From positions 496,001 to 560,000 of the forward strand of contig NC_015416.1 of NCBI RefSeq assembly GCF_000204415.1: a DNA stretch of 64,000 nucleotides, given 5' to 3'. This DNA comes from Methanothrix soehngenii GP6 (GTDB lineage: Archaea; Halobacteriota; Methanosarcinia; Methanotrichales; Methanotrichaceae). Each line of letters begins with the position of its first letter. Within the stretch, counting starts at the first letter, position 1. Under the pieces are notes generated by a model. It saw nothing but the letters and a program-made list of their open reading frames with translations, made no database searches and was not told the origin of the DNA. This document shows, piece after piece, positions 49,798-59,554 of the stretch. The translations under genes were made by a program, and so were the position numbers.

Positions 49798-51094
49798 GAG
49801 CTATTCCACAATAAATCCCTGCAATATGTGCATGCCCATGGGATCGGTCCTGGCTTTCCGGGGAGTCGAGGGGTGCATGCCTCTGTTTCACGGCTCTCAG
49901 GGCTGTGCCACCTACATGCGATTGTACCTCGCCCACCACTTCCGGGAGCCAGTGGACATCGCATCTTCGGCCCTGAGCGAGAAGGGGACGGTTTATGGTG
50001 GCTCTGCCAACCTGAAGATGGGTCTGAATAACCTCATCATCGGTTACAGCCCCAAGGCCATCGGCGTAGCCACGACCTGTCTTGCCGAGACCATTGGAGA
50101 CGACATCGTCCAGATCATAAATGAATTCCGTGCCGAGGAGAAATCCAATATCCCAATCATTCCAGTGTCCACTCCCAGCTACTCCGCCTCTCATGAGGAG
50201 GGATATGCCAGAGCGCTCCAGGCATTGGTTCAGAGCCTGGCCAGGAGAACAGAGCCCGGCGGCAGGATAAATCTGATCATCGGATCGTTTGTTTCTCCAG
50301 CGGATGTGCGCTACCTCAAAAATATGATTATTGATTGGGGATCTGCAGACGAGTTCATCCTGTTTCCCGATATATCTGAGACCCTTGATGCTCCGCGAGT
50401 GGAAAACCCGCCAAGGATCACAGAGGGTGGCACAACACTAGAGGATATGGTTGACACTGCCAACTCACGCTGTACACTGACTATCGGCGGGCGCTTCCAG
50501 AGCAGTTCGGCTGGGGAATTTCTGGAACGAGAGTTCAGAGTGCCGCAAACGGCTCTGCCCCTGCCCATTGGCCTTAAAGATACCGACCTTTTCGTATCCA
50601 TGCTGGAGGAGCAGACTGGAATTGCCCTCCCCGAGAGATATGAGGCCCAGAGGGGCAGGCTGCTTGATACCCTGGCTGATGTTCACAAATACCTGGCAGG
50701 GGTGAGGGTGGCAGTTTATGGAGATTCCGATATTGTTCTAGGACTGACAAGGTTCCTCTGTGAGGCGGGAGCAATTCCGGCCGTTGTGGCAACCGGATTG
50801 AGAAGCACCCGCTTTGAGGCGGAGATAAGGGCGGCGTCTGAGGATGCCCTAATTCTCCTGGGGGCTGATTTCAGCCAGATCCACGACAAAATAAGGAATG
50901 CAAGAATCGACCTGATGCTGGGCACCTCCAATGGCCGTCAGATATCAAAAAAAGAGGGAATACCTCTGGTGCGGGTGGGGCTTCCCAACCACGATCGAGT
51001 GGGAGCAACGCGGCAGCTCCTGGTTGGGTACGAGGGTGCCACCCGGCTTGCGGATGCCATAACCAATGCTCTGCTGGATGAGAATAACCTTTGA
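49790..51094 (+). CDS. nifN: FeMo-cofactor scaffold NifN
   Basis: About 434-residue NifK paralogue and partner of NifE. STINPCNMCMPMGSVLAFRG and EGCMPLFHGSQGCATYMRLY are the cysteine regions, with TTCLAETIGDD following. The ATG at 49790 follows GGAGGTG by 8 nt and lies inside the end of nifE (8-nt overlap); the open frame further up into nifE is rejected. It is the last gene of the nif operon. No nifB, nifX or nifV follows. Confidence 0.94.
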   Translation: MSESYSTINPCNMCMPMGSVLAFRGVEGCMPLFHGSQGCATYMRLYLAHHFREPVDIASSALSEKGTVYGGSANLKMGLNNLIIGYSPKAIGVATTCLAETIGDDIVQIINEFRAEEKSNIPIIPVSTPSYSASHEEGYARALQALVQSLARRTEPGGRINLIIGSFVSPADVRYLKNMIIDWGSADEFILFPDISETLDAPRVENPPRITEGGTTLEDMVDTANSRCTLTIGGRFQSSSAGEFLEREFRVPQTALPLPIGLKDTDLFVSMLEEQTGIALPERYEAQRGRLLDTLADVHKYLAGVRVAVYGDSDIVLGLTRFLCEAGAIPAVVATGLRSTRFEAEIRAASEDALILLGADFSQIHDKIRNARIDLMLGTSNGRQISKKEGIPLVRVGLPNHDRVGATRQLLVGYEGATRLADAITNALLDENNL

Positions 51095-51321
51095 ACAATG
51101 GGGCATCATCAAGCAGCCGGACAGGCGGTCTTGCCATAAGGGTCTGGGCCACAGGTCTGAGAGCTCAGGATTTTGAGGTGATTTTGTTCCATCCGGCAAG
51201 GCTTAAATAAGTTTACATATTAGCTCACTAATTAGAGATAAGTTAGTGCATATGATTATTGAGAATATATCTGAGTATATTGAAATTAGCTGAAAGATCG
51301 AAGCATATTGAAGCATACCAA

Positions 51322-51353
51322 GATATAAATAATAATCGTTGCATTTCAGGAGG
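51322..51353 (+). promoter_or_regulatory. promoter and Shine-Dalgarno of modA
   Basis: ATATAAATAAT (51322-51332) is a clear TATA box, and AGGAGG (51348-51353) the Shine-Dalgarno for modA. The 270-bp gap after nifN therefore gives modABC its own promoter. I see no match to the E. coli ModE box in the upstream part. Confidence 0.55.
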
Positions 51354-51364
51354 GCAAAGCTTTG

Positions 51365-52204
51365 ATGAAAAAAAGTATATTTATCGCATTTTTTGCAGCC
51401 CTGGTCCTTTCCATGTCTGCAGGATTCGCCCAATCGCCGGATGAGCTCATAGTCTTTACAGCAGCTTCGCTGACAGGAGCTTTTGGCGAAATAGGAGAGA
51501 TATACGAGAACGAAACCGGCATCCATGTGGCATTCAACTTCGACGGCTCACAGGCACTGCGCACCCAGCTCGAAAACGGTGCTTATGCCGATCTCTTCGC
51601 TTCAGCCAATACGAAGCAGATGAATGCCGTAAGAGAGAGCAGGCTAATGAACAACAGCAGCGTCGCCATCTTCACAAGAAATAAGCTCTCGCTCATCATT
51701 CCCAAGGATAACCCTGCAAAGATCACCAACCTCTCAGACCTCGCCCGGCCGGGTGTCAAGATCGTCATGGGAACAAAGGATGTACCGGTGGGCGACTATG
51801 CTCTGCAGATCATAGCCAGGCTTGGCAACGACTCTGCATATGGTCCGGATTATGAGAGAGATGTGCTGGCCAATGTCATCTCTCAAGAGACAAATGTCAA
51901 CTACGTGGTGACCAAAGTGGCCCTGGGAGAAGCAGATGCCGGATTTGCATATATCTCCGATATCACCCAGGATATGACAAGCAAGATAGACAAGATAGTT
52001 ATCCCGGACGAATACAATATCATAGCCGAGTACCCCATGGGAATGCTTCTGGAATCAAAGTATCCTGCCGAGAGCCAGAGGTTCATGGATCTGGTTATGT
52101 CGGATGAGGGCAGAGCGGTCCTGGAAAAGTACGGCTTCGCTCCCGTCGAACGCGAGCCTATGATGCATGAGGAGACTTCTTCGGCGTCAGCTGCTGCTGC
52201 TTAA
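51365..52204 (+). CDS. modA: molybdate ABC transporter substrate-binding protein ModA
   Basis: 279-residue secreted binding protein. The signal peptide is KKSIFIAFFAALVLSMSAG, ending at FAQSPDE. The mature start ELIVFTAASLTGAFGEIGEI, NFDGSQALRTQLENGAYADL and FASANTKQMNA are the oxyanion-binding motifs of ModA (rather than WtpA). The C-terminal tail is Ser/Ala-rich. ATG 51365 or the TTG at 51362, which lies 8 nt after AGGAGG, may be used. It delivers molybdate to ModBC; the position behind nif fits the need for Mo cofactor. Confidence 0.93.
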   Translation: MKKSIFIAFFAALVLSMSAGFAQSPDELIVFTAASLTGAFGEIGEIYENETGIHVAFNFDGSQALRTQLENGAYADLFASANTKQMNAVRESRLMNNSSVAIFTRNKLSLIIPKDNPAKITNLSDLARPGVKIVMGTKDVPVGDYALQIIARLGNDSAYGPDYERDVLANVISQETNVNYVVTKVALGEADAGFAYISDITQDMTSKIDKIVIPDEYNIIAEYPMGMLLESKYPAESQRFMDLVMSDEGRAVLEKYGFAPVEREPMMHEETSSASAAAA

Positions 52205-52278
52205 CCGGAAGATCTCTTTTTTTTAGGCCAGGGAAAGAAACAAAACCGAGAGAATTTAATGAAGAGATCGAGTGACCA

Positions 52279-53172
52279 ATGGCTTCCAATCAAATAGACA
52301 TCAATCGTCTCGGCAAAAGAGATCTTGCTGAGCTGGCAGGTCGGGGACAAGAGAGCGTCAGCATTCTTTCCAGGTTACGGGAGGTGGCTCTAAAAGCGAG
52401 TTTGGCCCTCTTACTGATAATTGCCATAACCTTCATAGCTCTGCCTGTAGTCGCGCTCTTCCTCAGAAGCCCTCTGGACACTACTCTCCAATCTCTTCAT
52501 GATCCAGTGGTAATGGATGCACTCAGACTCAGTCTTATGACCTCCACCCTGACCACCATCACTGTGGTATTAATGGGAACGCCTATCGCCTACGTCAGCG
52601 CTCGATTTCGATATTTCGGCAAGGAGCTGGCCGACTCTCTGATTGATCTGCCTGTTATCATGCCTCCTGCGGTGGCAGGAATTGCCCTACTCATGGCCTT
52701 TGGCCGGATGGGAATCGTTGGCCATTACCTGGACGCCTTTGGAATAAGCATCGCCTTCACCACTCTGGCGGTGATCATAGCCCAGGTATTCGTCTCCAGC
52801 CCCTTTTACATTCGCCAGGCGAGGACGAGCTTCGAAGATGTGGACATTGCTCTCGAGAATGCGGCTCGAACCCTGGGAGGTTCACGGATCTACACCTTCT
52901 TTCATGTCATCCTGCCCATAGCCATCAACGGCCTCGTCTCCGGGGCCATAATGGCCTTCGCCCGCTCTCTGGGAGAGTTTGGAGCTACTATCATGTTTGC
53001 CGGCAACTTTCAGGGCAGGACGCAGACCATGCCTCTGGCCATCTATACAGCCATGCAAGGCGATCTGGACGTCTCCCTGTGTATTGCCATAATACTGGTG
53101 GCCATTTCATTTGTGGTCATATTCCTGGTAAAGACTCTAACCCGGCGGGTGTATAAGAATGCTGGAAATTGA
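52279..53172 (+). CDS. modB: molybdate ABC transporter permease ModB
   Basis: 297-residue permease with five to six TM helices. SRLREVALKASLALLLIIAI is the first membrane entry, and the EAA loop is AARTLGGSRIYTFFHVILPI. GEFGATIMFAGNFQGRTQTM is specific to ModB/CysT-type proteins. The N-terminal cytosolic part of about 30 residues is longer than usual. A T-run at about 52217-52224 lies between modA and modB and may attenuate transcription. It overlaps modC by 14 nt. Confidence 0.94.
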   Translation: MASNQIDINRLGKRDLAELAGRGQESVSILSRLREVALKASLALLLIIAITFIALPVVALFLRSPLDTTLQSLHDPVVMDALRLSLMTSTLTTITVVLMGTPIAYVSARFRYFGKELADSLIDLPVIMPPAVAGIALLMAFGRMGIVGHYLDAFGISIAFTTLAVIIAQVFVSSPFYIRQARTSFEDVDIALENAARTLGGSRIYTFFHVILPIAINGLVSGAIMAFARSLGEFGATIMFAGNFQGRTQTMPLAIYTAMQGDLDVSLCIAIILVAISFVVIFLVKTLTRRVYKNAGN

Positions 53173-53872
53173 CATTAAAAAGGGGCTTCGGGATTTCGAT
53201 CTCGAGGTTAAAATGATGATCAAAGAAGGCGAGATCCTGATGCTGGTGGGGGATAACGGCTGTGGGAAGACCAGCCTGCTGAATTTAGTGGCAGGGCTAC
53301 AGGACCCGGACGAGGGTAGGATAGCACTGGACGGAAGGCCGCTGTTCGATTCCGGTCTGAAGATCCGCGTCGCCCCTGAAGGGAGGAATATAGGATATGT
53401 CTTTCAAAGCTACGCCCTCTTTCCTCATATGAGCGTATATGATAATGTGGCCTTCGGCCTGCGGACCAGAAGGCTTTCCCGGAGGGCTATTGAGTCCAGA
53501 GTAATGGAGCACCTGAAGGCTGCTGGACTCTGGGATATCAGGAAGGCCAGGGCAGTTGAGGTCTCGGGAGGGCAGAGGCAGCGGGTAGCACTGGCGAGGG
53601 CATTGATCATCGAGCCCGATCTGCTATTGCTGGACGAGCCACTATCTGCATTGGACGTTCGTAAGCAGGCTGCCATGAGAAAGGAGCTTCGGGAAAGGAT
53701 TCACGCCTGCCATGTGCCGAGCATCATTGTCACTCATGATCTGAGGGATGTGGCTTCTATTGGAGATCGGGCCTGTCTCCTGGAGAGGGGAAGGATCGCT
53801 CTCACTGGAGGCGCAGATGAGGTTATGGGCTGGGGAGAGGGCCTGCAGGATAGAGAAGGAGAGCCGGTATGA
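53159..53872 (+). CDS. modC: molybdate ABC transporter ATPase ModC
   Basis: 237-residue ABC ATPase. Walker A MLVGDNGCGKTSLLNLVAGL, Q-loop YVFQSYALFPHM, signature VSGGQRQRVALARAL, Walker B LLLLDEPLSALD and the switch His in IIVTHDLRD are all present. It is shorter than E. coli ModC and lacks the C-terminal Mop domain. It overlaps modB and would power uptake through ModB. Confidence 0.94.
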   Translation: MLEIDIKKGLRDFDLEVKMMIKEGEILMLVGDNGCGKTSLLNLVAGLQDPDEGRIALDGRPLFDSGLKIRVAPEGRNIGYVFQSYALFPHMSVYDNVAFGLRTRRLSRRAIESRVMEHLKAAGLWDIRKARAVEVSGGQRQRVALARALIIEPDLLLLDEPLSALDVRKQAAMRKELRERIHACHVPSIIVTHDLRDVASIGDRACLLERGRIALTGGADEVMGWGEGLQDREGEPV

Positions 53873-53958
53873 AGATATTGAATGGGATAATTCATTTAAT
53901 ATTTTAGAAAGATTCCATAATCCAAAAGATTCATTAGGAGTCCAGTCCTAACACGATA

Positions 53959-55956
53959 ATGTAAATCCTTGTCGGAGGAATTTTAATCGGATCAACTTTT
54001 ATAATCATCCTGATAGTCACCTTTTTAGGAGGCATAATCAGCGAAGGAGCCGCAGGATATGAAAATGATCATTCAACTCTGCTGATTGAGGAACAGGAGC
54101 GGGAAGTCCTTATCAATATAACAAATGAAGAGAGATTGGAGCTTGAGGGCGGATACGAGCTGGTGGTTAAGTCAATTGATATTGACGGCAATAGGGTTTA
54201 TTTGGAGCTATACAAAGACAAAGAGATGATTGATTCCAGGATTATCGTGCCAGCAAACCAGGTTGACGATGAATTCGTCTATTCCCGACCTGGAACGTCT
54301 AATGAAATAAGGGCAAAATTAAAAAATTCCTTCAGAAGCGCTTATCAGAATCTTGCTACAATAGTGGGAATATGGCAGAATTCAGAAGACAATCCTGATC
54401 GTATATTGATAAACAAATCTCAATTAATAATATTGTCTTCAAAAGAGTCAATAAAATTGGAGGAGGGATACGAGTTATTCATCAAGTCAATGGACATCGA
54501 GGGAGACAAAATTTGTCTTGAGCTGGATAAAGATGGGAAATTGGTTCATGAAGAGGTGATCATACCGCCTAACGATGTTGATGACATCTTCCACTATTCC
54601 CGAGCGGGAACATCTCATGAGATATTGATCCACTTTAAAAACGTTTTGAGAACTCCGGATCAGGATCTGGTCACAATAGACCGAATCTGGCAGAATTCGA
54701 AAGACAATCCCGATCGCATTTTAATAAATGACTCTAGATCAATGACATTGAGCTCACAAATGCCCCTGGAACTACAGGAAGGTTATGAGCTGGCGATCCG
54801 GTTCGCAGATATCGAGGGAAATAAAGCGTACCTTCAGTTTAGCAGAGACGGAGAAGTAATTGACTCTAAGCTGATCATACCCGCAAATGAGGTTGACGAC
54901 AACTTTGTCTACTCTCAGGCAGAAGCGTCCAACCAAATAAAGGTTCACTTCAAAAACGCTTACCGAGGCACAGATCATTCATTGGCTATGATAGATGGGA
55001 TTTGGCAGACTTCAGGGATGGATCCCTATCGTATACTGATAAATGACACTCAATTGAGAACGGTGAGTTCAAGGTTTGGCTTGATGCTAGAAGAAGGATA
55101 TGAGTTGGAGATTCAGTCCATGGACCTCGATGGTAATAGAGTGTACGTGGTGCTTGTCAAGGACGGAGAAATAGTTGCTTCTCAGGTGATCATGCCAGCG
55201 AACGAAGGGGATGATACTTTCATCTACTCCTGTCCGGGAACCCCACAAGAAATAAGAGTTCGCTTCAAGAACGCTTTCAGGGGCGCAGATCAGAACCTAG
55301 CTACAGCAGACGGCCTCTGGCAGACTTCAGAGGTCAATCCTGATCTTATATTGATTGACGACCCCCGATCCCGTACAATGACTTCAGGGACGACTTTAGC
55401 TTTGGAGGAAGGATACAAGCTAGCTATTAATTCCATAGACATAGATGGAAATAAAGTGAACCTGGATCTCTACAAAGATGAGATTGTTATCGATTCCCAG
55501 GTGATCATACCGGCGAACGAAGTTGATGATACTTTCATCTACTCCTGTCCGGGAACATCGCAAGAAATAAGAGTTCGCTTCAAGAACGCTTTCAGAGGTG
55601 CAGATCAAAGCATGGCTACAGTAGATAGCCTCTGGCAGACTTCAGAGATCGATCCCAATCCAATATTGATTAACGACACCAGATCCCAGACAATAACTTC
55701 AGGGACACCTTTAAAATTGGAGGAAGGATATGAGCTTATTATCCCGTCCATAGACATTGATGGAAATAAATTATACCTGGAGCTCTGTAAAGATGGGATG
55801 ATGGTTGATTCGCAGGTGATCACACCAGAGAACGAGGTTGATGATACTTTCATCTACTCCAGGCCAGAAACATCGCAAAAAATAAAAGTTCACTTCAAGA
55901 ACGCTTTCAGAGGCGCAGAACAGAGCTTGGTCACAATAGACAGTATCTCGCAGTGA
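53959..55956 (+). pseudogene. secreted repeat protein of S-layer-duplication type, stop at codon 2
   Basis: An ATG at 53959 (11 nt after AGGAG) is followed at once by TAA, then the same frame stays open for 663 codons. Codons 3-30 encode a signal or anchor helix (ILIGSTFIIILIVTFLGG). Then come six repeats of about 100 residues: LEEGYELAIxSxDIDGNKVY, PANEVDDTFIYSCPGTSQEI, FKNAFRGADQSLATVDSLWQ, and a spacer with PDRILIND. The unit resembles the S-layer duplication domain of Methanosarcinales. One change (AAA to TAA) explains the stop; otherwise translation would have to start inside, and no ATG/GTG/TTG with a good Shine-Dalgarno keeps the signal helix. A TTG at 54136 is open but lacks it. Confidence 0.75.
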
Positions 55957-56042
55957 ATCTAATGGATGGGGGGAGCATAGATCAGGCTGATCCCCTTCTT
56001 ATCCTTCTTTCCCACCGCCCTTAGGTTCATCGCCTTTTCAAA

Positions 56043-56861
56043 TCACCGTCTTACCCGGATACCGTTGCTCTCCAGATAATCCTTGACCTGGCCCACAGTG
56101 TACTCTCCCCGGTGGAACATCCCTGCGGCCAGGGCCTTCTCCACCTTTGCCACTGTAAAGGCCTCCAGGATATGCTGCGGTGTGGAGGCCCCGCCGCTGG
56201 CAGTAACCGGGATGGAAACCGCCTCGCATATGGCTTTTGTCAGGGGCAGATCGTAGCCGATATTCGTCCCGTCCCGGTCCATGCTGGTGGGAAGTAGCTC
56301 GCCCGCGCCAAAGCTCTCCATCTTCCGGCACCAATCAATTGCATCGACTCCTACAGGCTCTCTGCCGCCGTATATCACCAGCTCGAACCAGGCTTTTGCG
56401 CCGTCCTCCAATTCATAGACATTTACCCCCGGCACGATGTTGGTGTTGCGGCGGGCGTCCACTGCCACTGTGATCCTGTCTGATCCGAAGGCTTCTGAGG
56501 CCTCCTTCACAAAATCGGGATTCTTGACTGCAGCGGTGTTGATTCCCACCTTGTCCGCTCCGGCGTCCAGGATCTGCTTGATACCATCCAGGGTTCCTAT
56601 GCCTCCGCCAACGGCAAAGGGAATGTCGACCGCATCTGCCACCCTGCGGGCTACATCAACCATGGTCTTTCTGCCCTCATGAGAGGCGGTGATATCGAGA
56701 AATACCAGCTCATCAGCGCCTTGATCCTGATAGCGCCGGGCGAACTGGACCGGATCGCCCTGCCTTTTCAGGTCCACGAACTTGACTCCTTTGACCACTG
56801 ATGGCTGGCCGTCAACCACCTTGACATCCAGGCAAGGAACTATCTTGGCATAATCCTTCAT
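56043..56861 (-). CDS. hisF: imidazole glycerol phosphate synthase cyclase subunit HisF
   Basis: 272-residue TIM-barrel cyclase. The catalytic Asp residues are in [12 protein letters not shown] (near residue 11) and ITVAVDARR (near 130). [17 protein letters not shown] and the phosphate-binding [15 protein letters not shown] are typical. It uses ammonia from HisH to form IGP and AICAR in histidine synthesis. No other his gene is close by; the S-layer-type gene ends convergently 86 bp away. Confidence 0.96.
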   Translation of the reverse strand: MKDYAKIVPCLDVKVVDGQPSVVKGVKFVDLKRQGDPVQFARRYQDQGADELVFLDITASHEGRKTMVDVARRVADAVDIPFAVGGGIGTLDGIKQILDAGADKVGINTAAVKNPDFVKEASEAFGSDRITVAVDARRNTNIVPGVNVYELEDGAKAWFELVIYGGREPVGVDAIDWCRKMESFGAGELLPTSMDRDGTNIGYDLPLTKAICEAVSIPVTASGGASTPQHILEAFTVAKVEKALAAGMFHRGEYTVGQVKDYLESNGIRVRR

Positions 56862-56948
56862 GGATGAGGGAAAGGAGGGCCTGGAGTAAAATAGTTGCCC
56901 CCTGAATAGAGTACTGGGCTATGTTCTCCTGTCATAGCGCCTCTTTGT

Positions 56949-57480
56949 CAACTACCGCGTCCTGAAGGGCGCGGCTTGCCTCTACGCAAAAAGTCGCGAG
57001 GCGTAAGGGTGGCTGACTCTTCCTGCTGACTACACTGTGGCACATATTCGCGTGCTGGCACCCCAGGTACGGGAGGAGAGGTTCATTTGTCATCCTATCA
57101 CCTAGATCGGTTGCCCGATCTCATATGCCTCCGATACCGTGTCCCTGTATTTGCTTGTACGAGTCAGTTAAGCTGTTGTCTGTTCCTCGTCAAAACGAGG
57201 GGAAGTGCCCAACCATATCAAATGGTCTGACTCTAGCAATGGACATCAGGAGATGGATTTGTGAGCATAATTAACTTACGGGAGAGCCCAATTCCTCCCC
57301 ACCCTGAAAGATGGGAACTCCTTGGGCAACGTGTTGAATGCCCTGTGAGCTTCAGGCTTGAAGTTCAAGCAGGCGAAGACATTCTGGATGTGGGATTGAG
57401 TGTTTTGAGATTGCGAATTATAACGTCGGGGTGTAGGGGCAGAGAAGACCCCTCTCCTTCAGGGGAGGGGATGAATCGTG
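56949..57480. other. non-coding IS605-type stretch in front of tnpB
   Basis: It starts with GTCAACTACCGCGTCCTGAAGG, the same end motif as at 15748 and 28082, and contains further hairpins (CTCGTCAAAACGAGG near 57187; CCCTGAAAGATGGG at 57302; CCCCTCTCCTTCAGGGGAGGGG near 57450). It has no credible open frame. Probably one decayed element followed by the left end of the tnpB element. Confidence 0.5.
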
Positions 57481-57533
57481 CCCCGCCGTTGTGCAGAAAA
57501 CTATAAACACAATCAACCACATAACAAGCATCT

Positions 57534-58658
57534 ATGCTCAAGGCATATAAATTTAGGATCTATCCAACAAAGTCCCAAAGGACGAAGATGGAGAGGACCC
57601 TAGATCTATGCCGGTGGACATACAATCAGACCTTAGCATACCGAAAAGATGCTTGGGAGAAAGAAGGCAAATCCGTATCCAAGTACGAGACGCACAATCT
57701 TCTTCCAACTTGGAAAGAAGAGAAGCCTGAACTTAACGATGTCTTTTCCCAAACCCTTCAGAATGCCCAGGAAAGGGTGGATCTTGCCTTGAAGGCGTTC
57801 TTCCGAAGAGTCAAAGCCGGAGAGAATCCTGGATATCCAAGATTTCGGGGAAGAGGTTGGTACGATTCTTTTACCTATCCTCAGAAGGGGTTCAAGCTCA
57901 ATGCTGGTAAGCTCTATCTTTCCAAGATTGGTAATATCAAGATCAAGCTCCATAGATCCATAGAAGGCAAGATCAAACGGCTGACCGTAAGGAGAGCTGC
58001 GACAGGTAAATGGTTTGCCTGCTTTTCTGTGGAGATCGAAGATCAACTCAAGCCTCCCTGGAAAGACGGTTCTCTCGTTGGTGTAGATGTTGGTCTGGAA
58101 AGCTTTGCGACTCTTTCCAATGGTGAGACGATAGCTAATCCTCGATTCTTCCGAGAAGAGGAAAAGGAACTCGCCAGAGTCCAAAGGAAGATCTCAAAAG
58201 CACCGAAAGGCACTCCAGAAAGAAAGAAAGCTCTTCGGATGGTTGAGCGGGTCCATGAAAGGATCGCTAACAAGCGATACGATTTTGCCCATAAGGTTAG
58301 TCGATATCTGGTTAACAGGTTCGGATTGATCGCTTTTGAAGATCTTAGTATTCAAAATATGCTCAAAAACCATTGCCTGGCAAAATCCATCTCAGACGTG
58401 GCTTGGAATATGCTTGTGACTCTGACCTCGTACAAGGCTGCAAGTGCCGGTTCGATGGTAGTACTGGTAGATCCAAGAAATACGTCTAAGATGTGCTCCA
58501 GGTGTGGCATTCTGGTTGAAAAGACGCTATCTAATCGCGTCCATAACTGCACTCAGTGCGGGCTATCCTTGGATCGAGATTGGAATGCGGCAATCAATAT
58601 ACTCAGATTGGGACTACAATCTGTCGGAATAAAAACCGTAGAAGCCTGCCCCTTTTAA
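57534..58658 (+). CDS. tnpB: TnpB RNA-guided nuclease (IS605 OrfB/IS1341 type)
   Basis: 374-residue TnpB, full length. The N-terminus (MLKAYKFRIYPTKSQRTKME) starts the RNA/TAM-binding domain. The RuvC residues are the Asp in LVGVDVGLESFATL, the Glu in IAFEDLSIQNM and the last Asp in LDRDWNAAINI; the zinc finger is CSRCG/CTQCG. No tnpA is linked, so it would need a TnpA in trans. A right-end hairpin with CCCCTTTTAAGGGG follows directly (58650-58663), where the guide RNA of such elements ends. The fragment at 30663 is its close relative. Confidence 0.94.
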   Translation: MLKAYKFRIYPTKSQRTKMERTLDLCRWTYNQTLAYRKDAWEKEGKSVSKYETHNLLPTWKEEKPELNDVFSQTLQNAQERVDLALKAFFRRVKAGENPGYPRFRGRGWYDSFTYPQKGFKLNAGKLYLSKIGNIKIKLHRSIEGKIKRLTVRRAATGKWFACFSVEIEDQLKPPWKDGSLVGVDVGLESFATLSNGETIANPRFFREEEKELARVQRKISKAPKGTPERKKALRMVERVHERIANKRYDFAHKVSRYLVNRFGLIAFEDLSIQNMLKNHCLAKSISDVAWNMLVTLTSYKAASAGSMVVLVDPRNTSKMCSRCGILVEKTLSNRVHNCTQCGLSLDRDWNAAINILRLGLQSVGIKTVEACPF

Positions 58659-58800
58659 GGGGTGGGAGTAGTCACGCAAGCATAATGCCACATATTTTTT
58701 CTTAAAAAATCTTAGTTTATCGTTTTTATTCTCAAATTGTTTTTTATACAGTTATCTCATTTTCAAAAATCGCATAAACATAAAAGCAGTTGAGGGAATA

Positions 58801-58987
58801 TGATGAGAGACATTGAGCTAATAAGTGGAAAAGCCATTTTTGCGCAGGTATCCAACGCTAGTGTGACCGATGTGCAAATTCTGGAAAGCCAAAAGAGCTG
58901 GCCGCGTACGATGACTACGATATTTGGCTGGGAGCCATAGCCAGTGATGTGCCGCTTAATATGATTAATTCAAGTGGCCATACATAA
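58801..58987 (+). pseudogene. short frameshifted remnant
   Basis: From ATG 58801 a frame gives MMRDIELISGKAIFAQVSNA and ends after about 46 codons. A second frame starting inside it encodes GKPKELAAYDDYDIWLGAIA and SDVPLNMINSSGHT before a stop at 58987. The second stretch looks like the end of a real protein, so a frameshift is likely. I do not recognise the family. Confidence 0.3.
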
Positions 58988-59554
58988 TTTCTGACGTTGT
59001 GACCGATTTCACCAATTAGTTTGAGCAAAAGGATGGTGATAGAGCATGAGAAATACAAAGTATACCAATATTGCAGCAAGTGCTTTTGTATTATTGCTGC
59101 TATTAACAACCATAGCAATGGCAGGCGATCCGAATGGTTCCAATACCTATACGGATGATGTTGCCGGGATGAAGCTTGCCGTCAACTTTGCATGGACTCT
59201 GATAGGGGCCTTCCTGGTCTTTTTCATGCAAGCAGGCTTCGCCTTTCTGGGTGCAGGAGCTTTAAGGGTAAAGAATACAGTGAACTACTTTGCCAAGAGC
59301 TACATGGACTTCTCCATAGGTGCATTGGCCTATTGGGCCGTTGGCTTTGCTCTCATGTTCGGAGGCTCAAAGCTCTATGCAGGATTGGAGGACGGAAACA
59401 GTATCATCGGTTGGAGCGGATGTTTCCTTTCCGGGAACTCATATGACGTCTCGACCATGATGTTCTGGATGTTCCAGGTGGTCTTCGCGGCTACCGCAGC
59501 TACAATTGTGGCAGGTGCGTGTGCTGAGAGAATGAAGCTGCAAGCCTATCTCAT

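Noticed and set aside
45396-51094. Alternative V- or Fe-only nitrogenase
   Set aside because: No delta-subunit gene, and NifD ligands and neighbouring nifEN and modABC fit the Mo enzyme.
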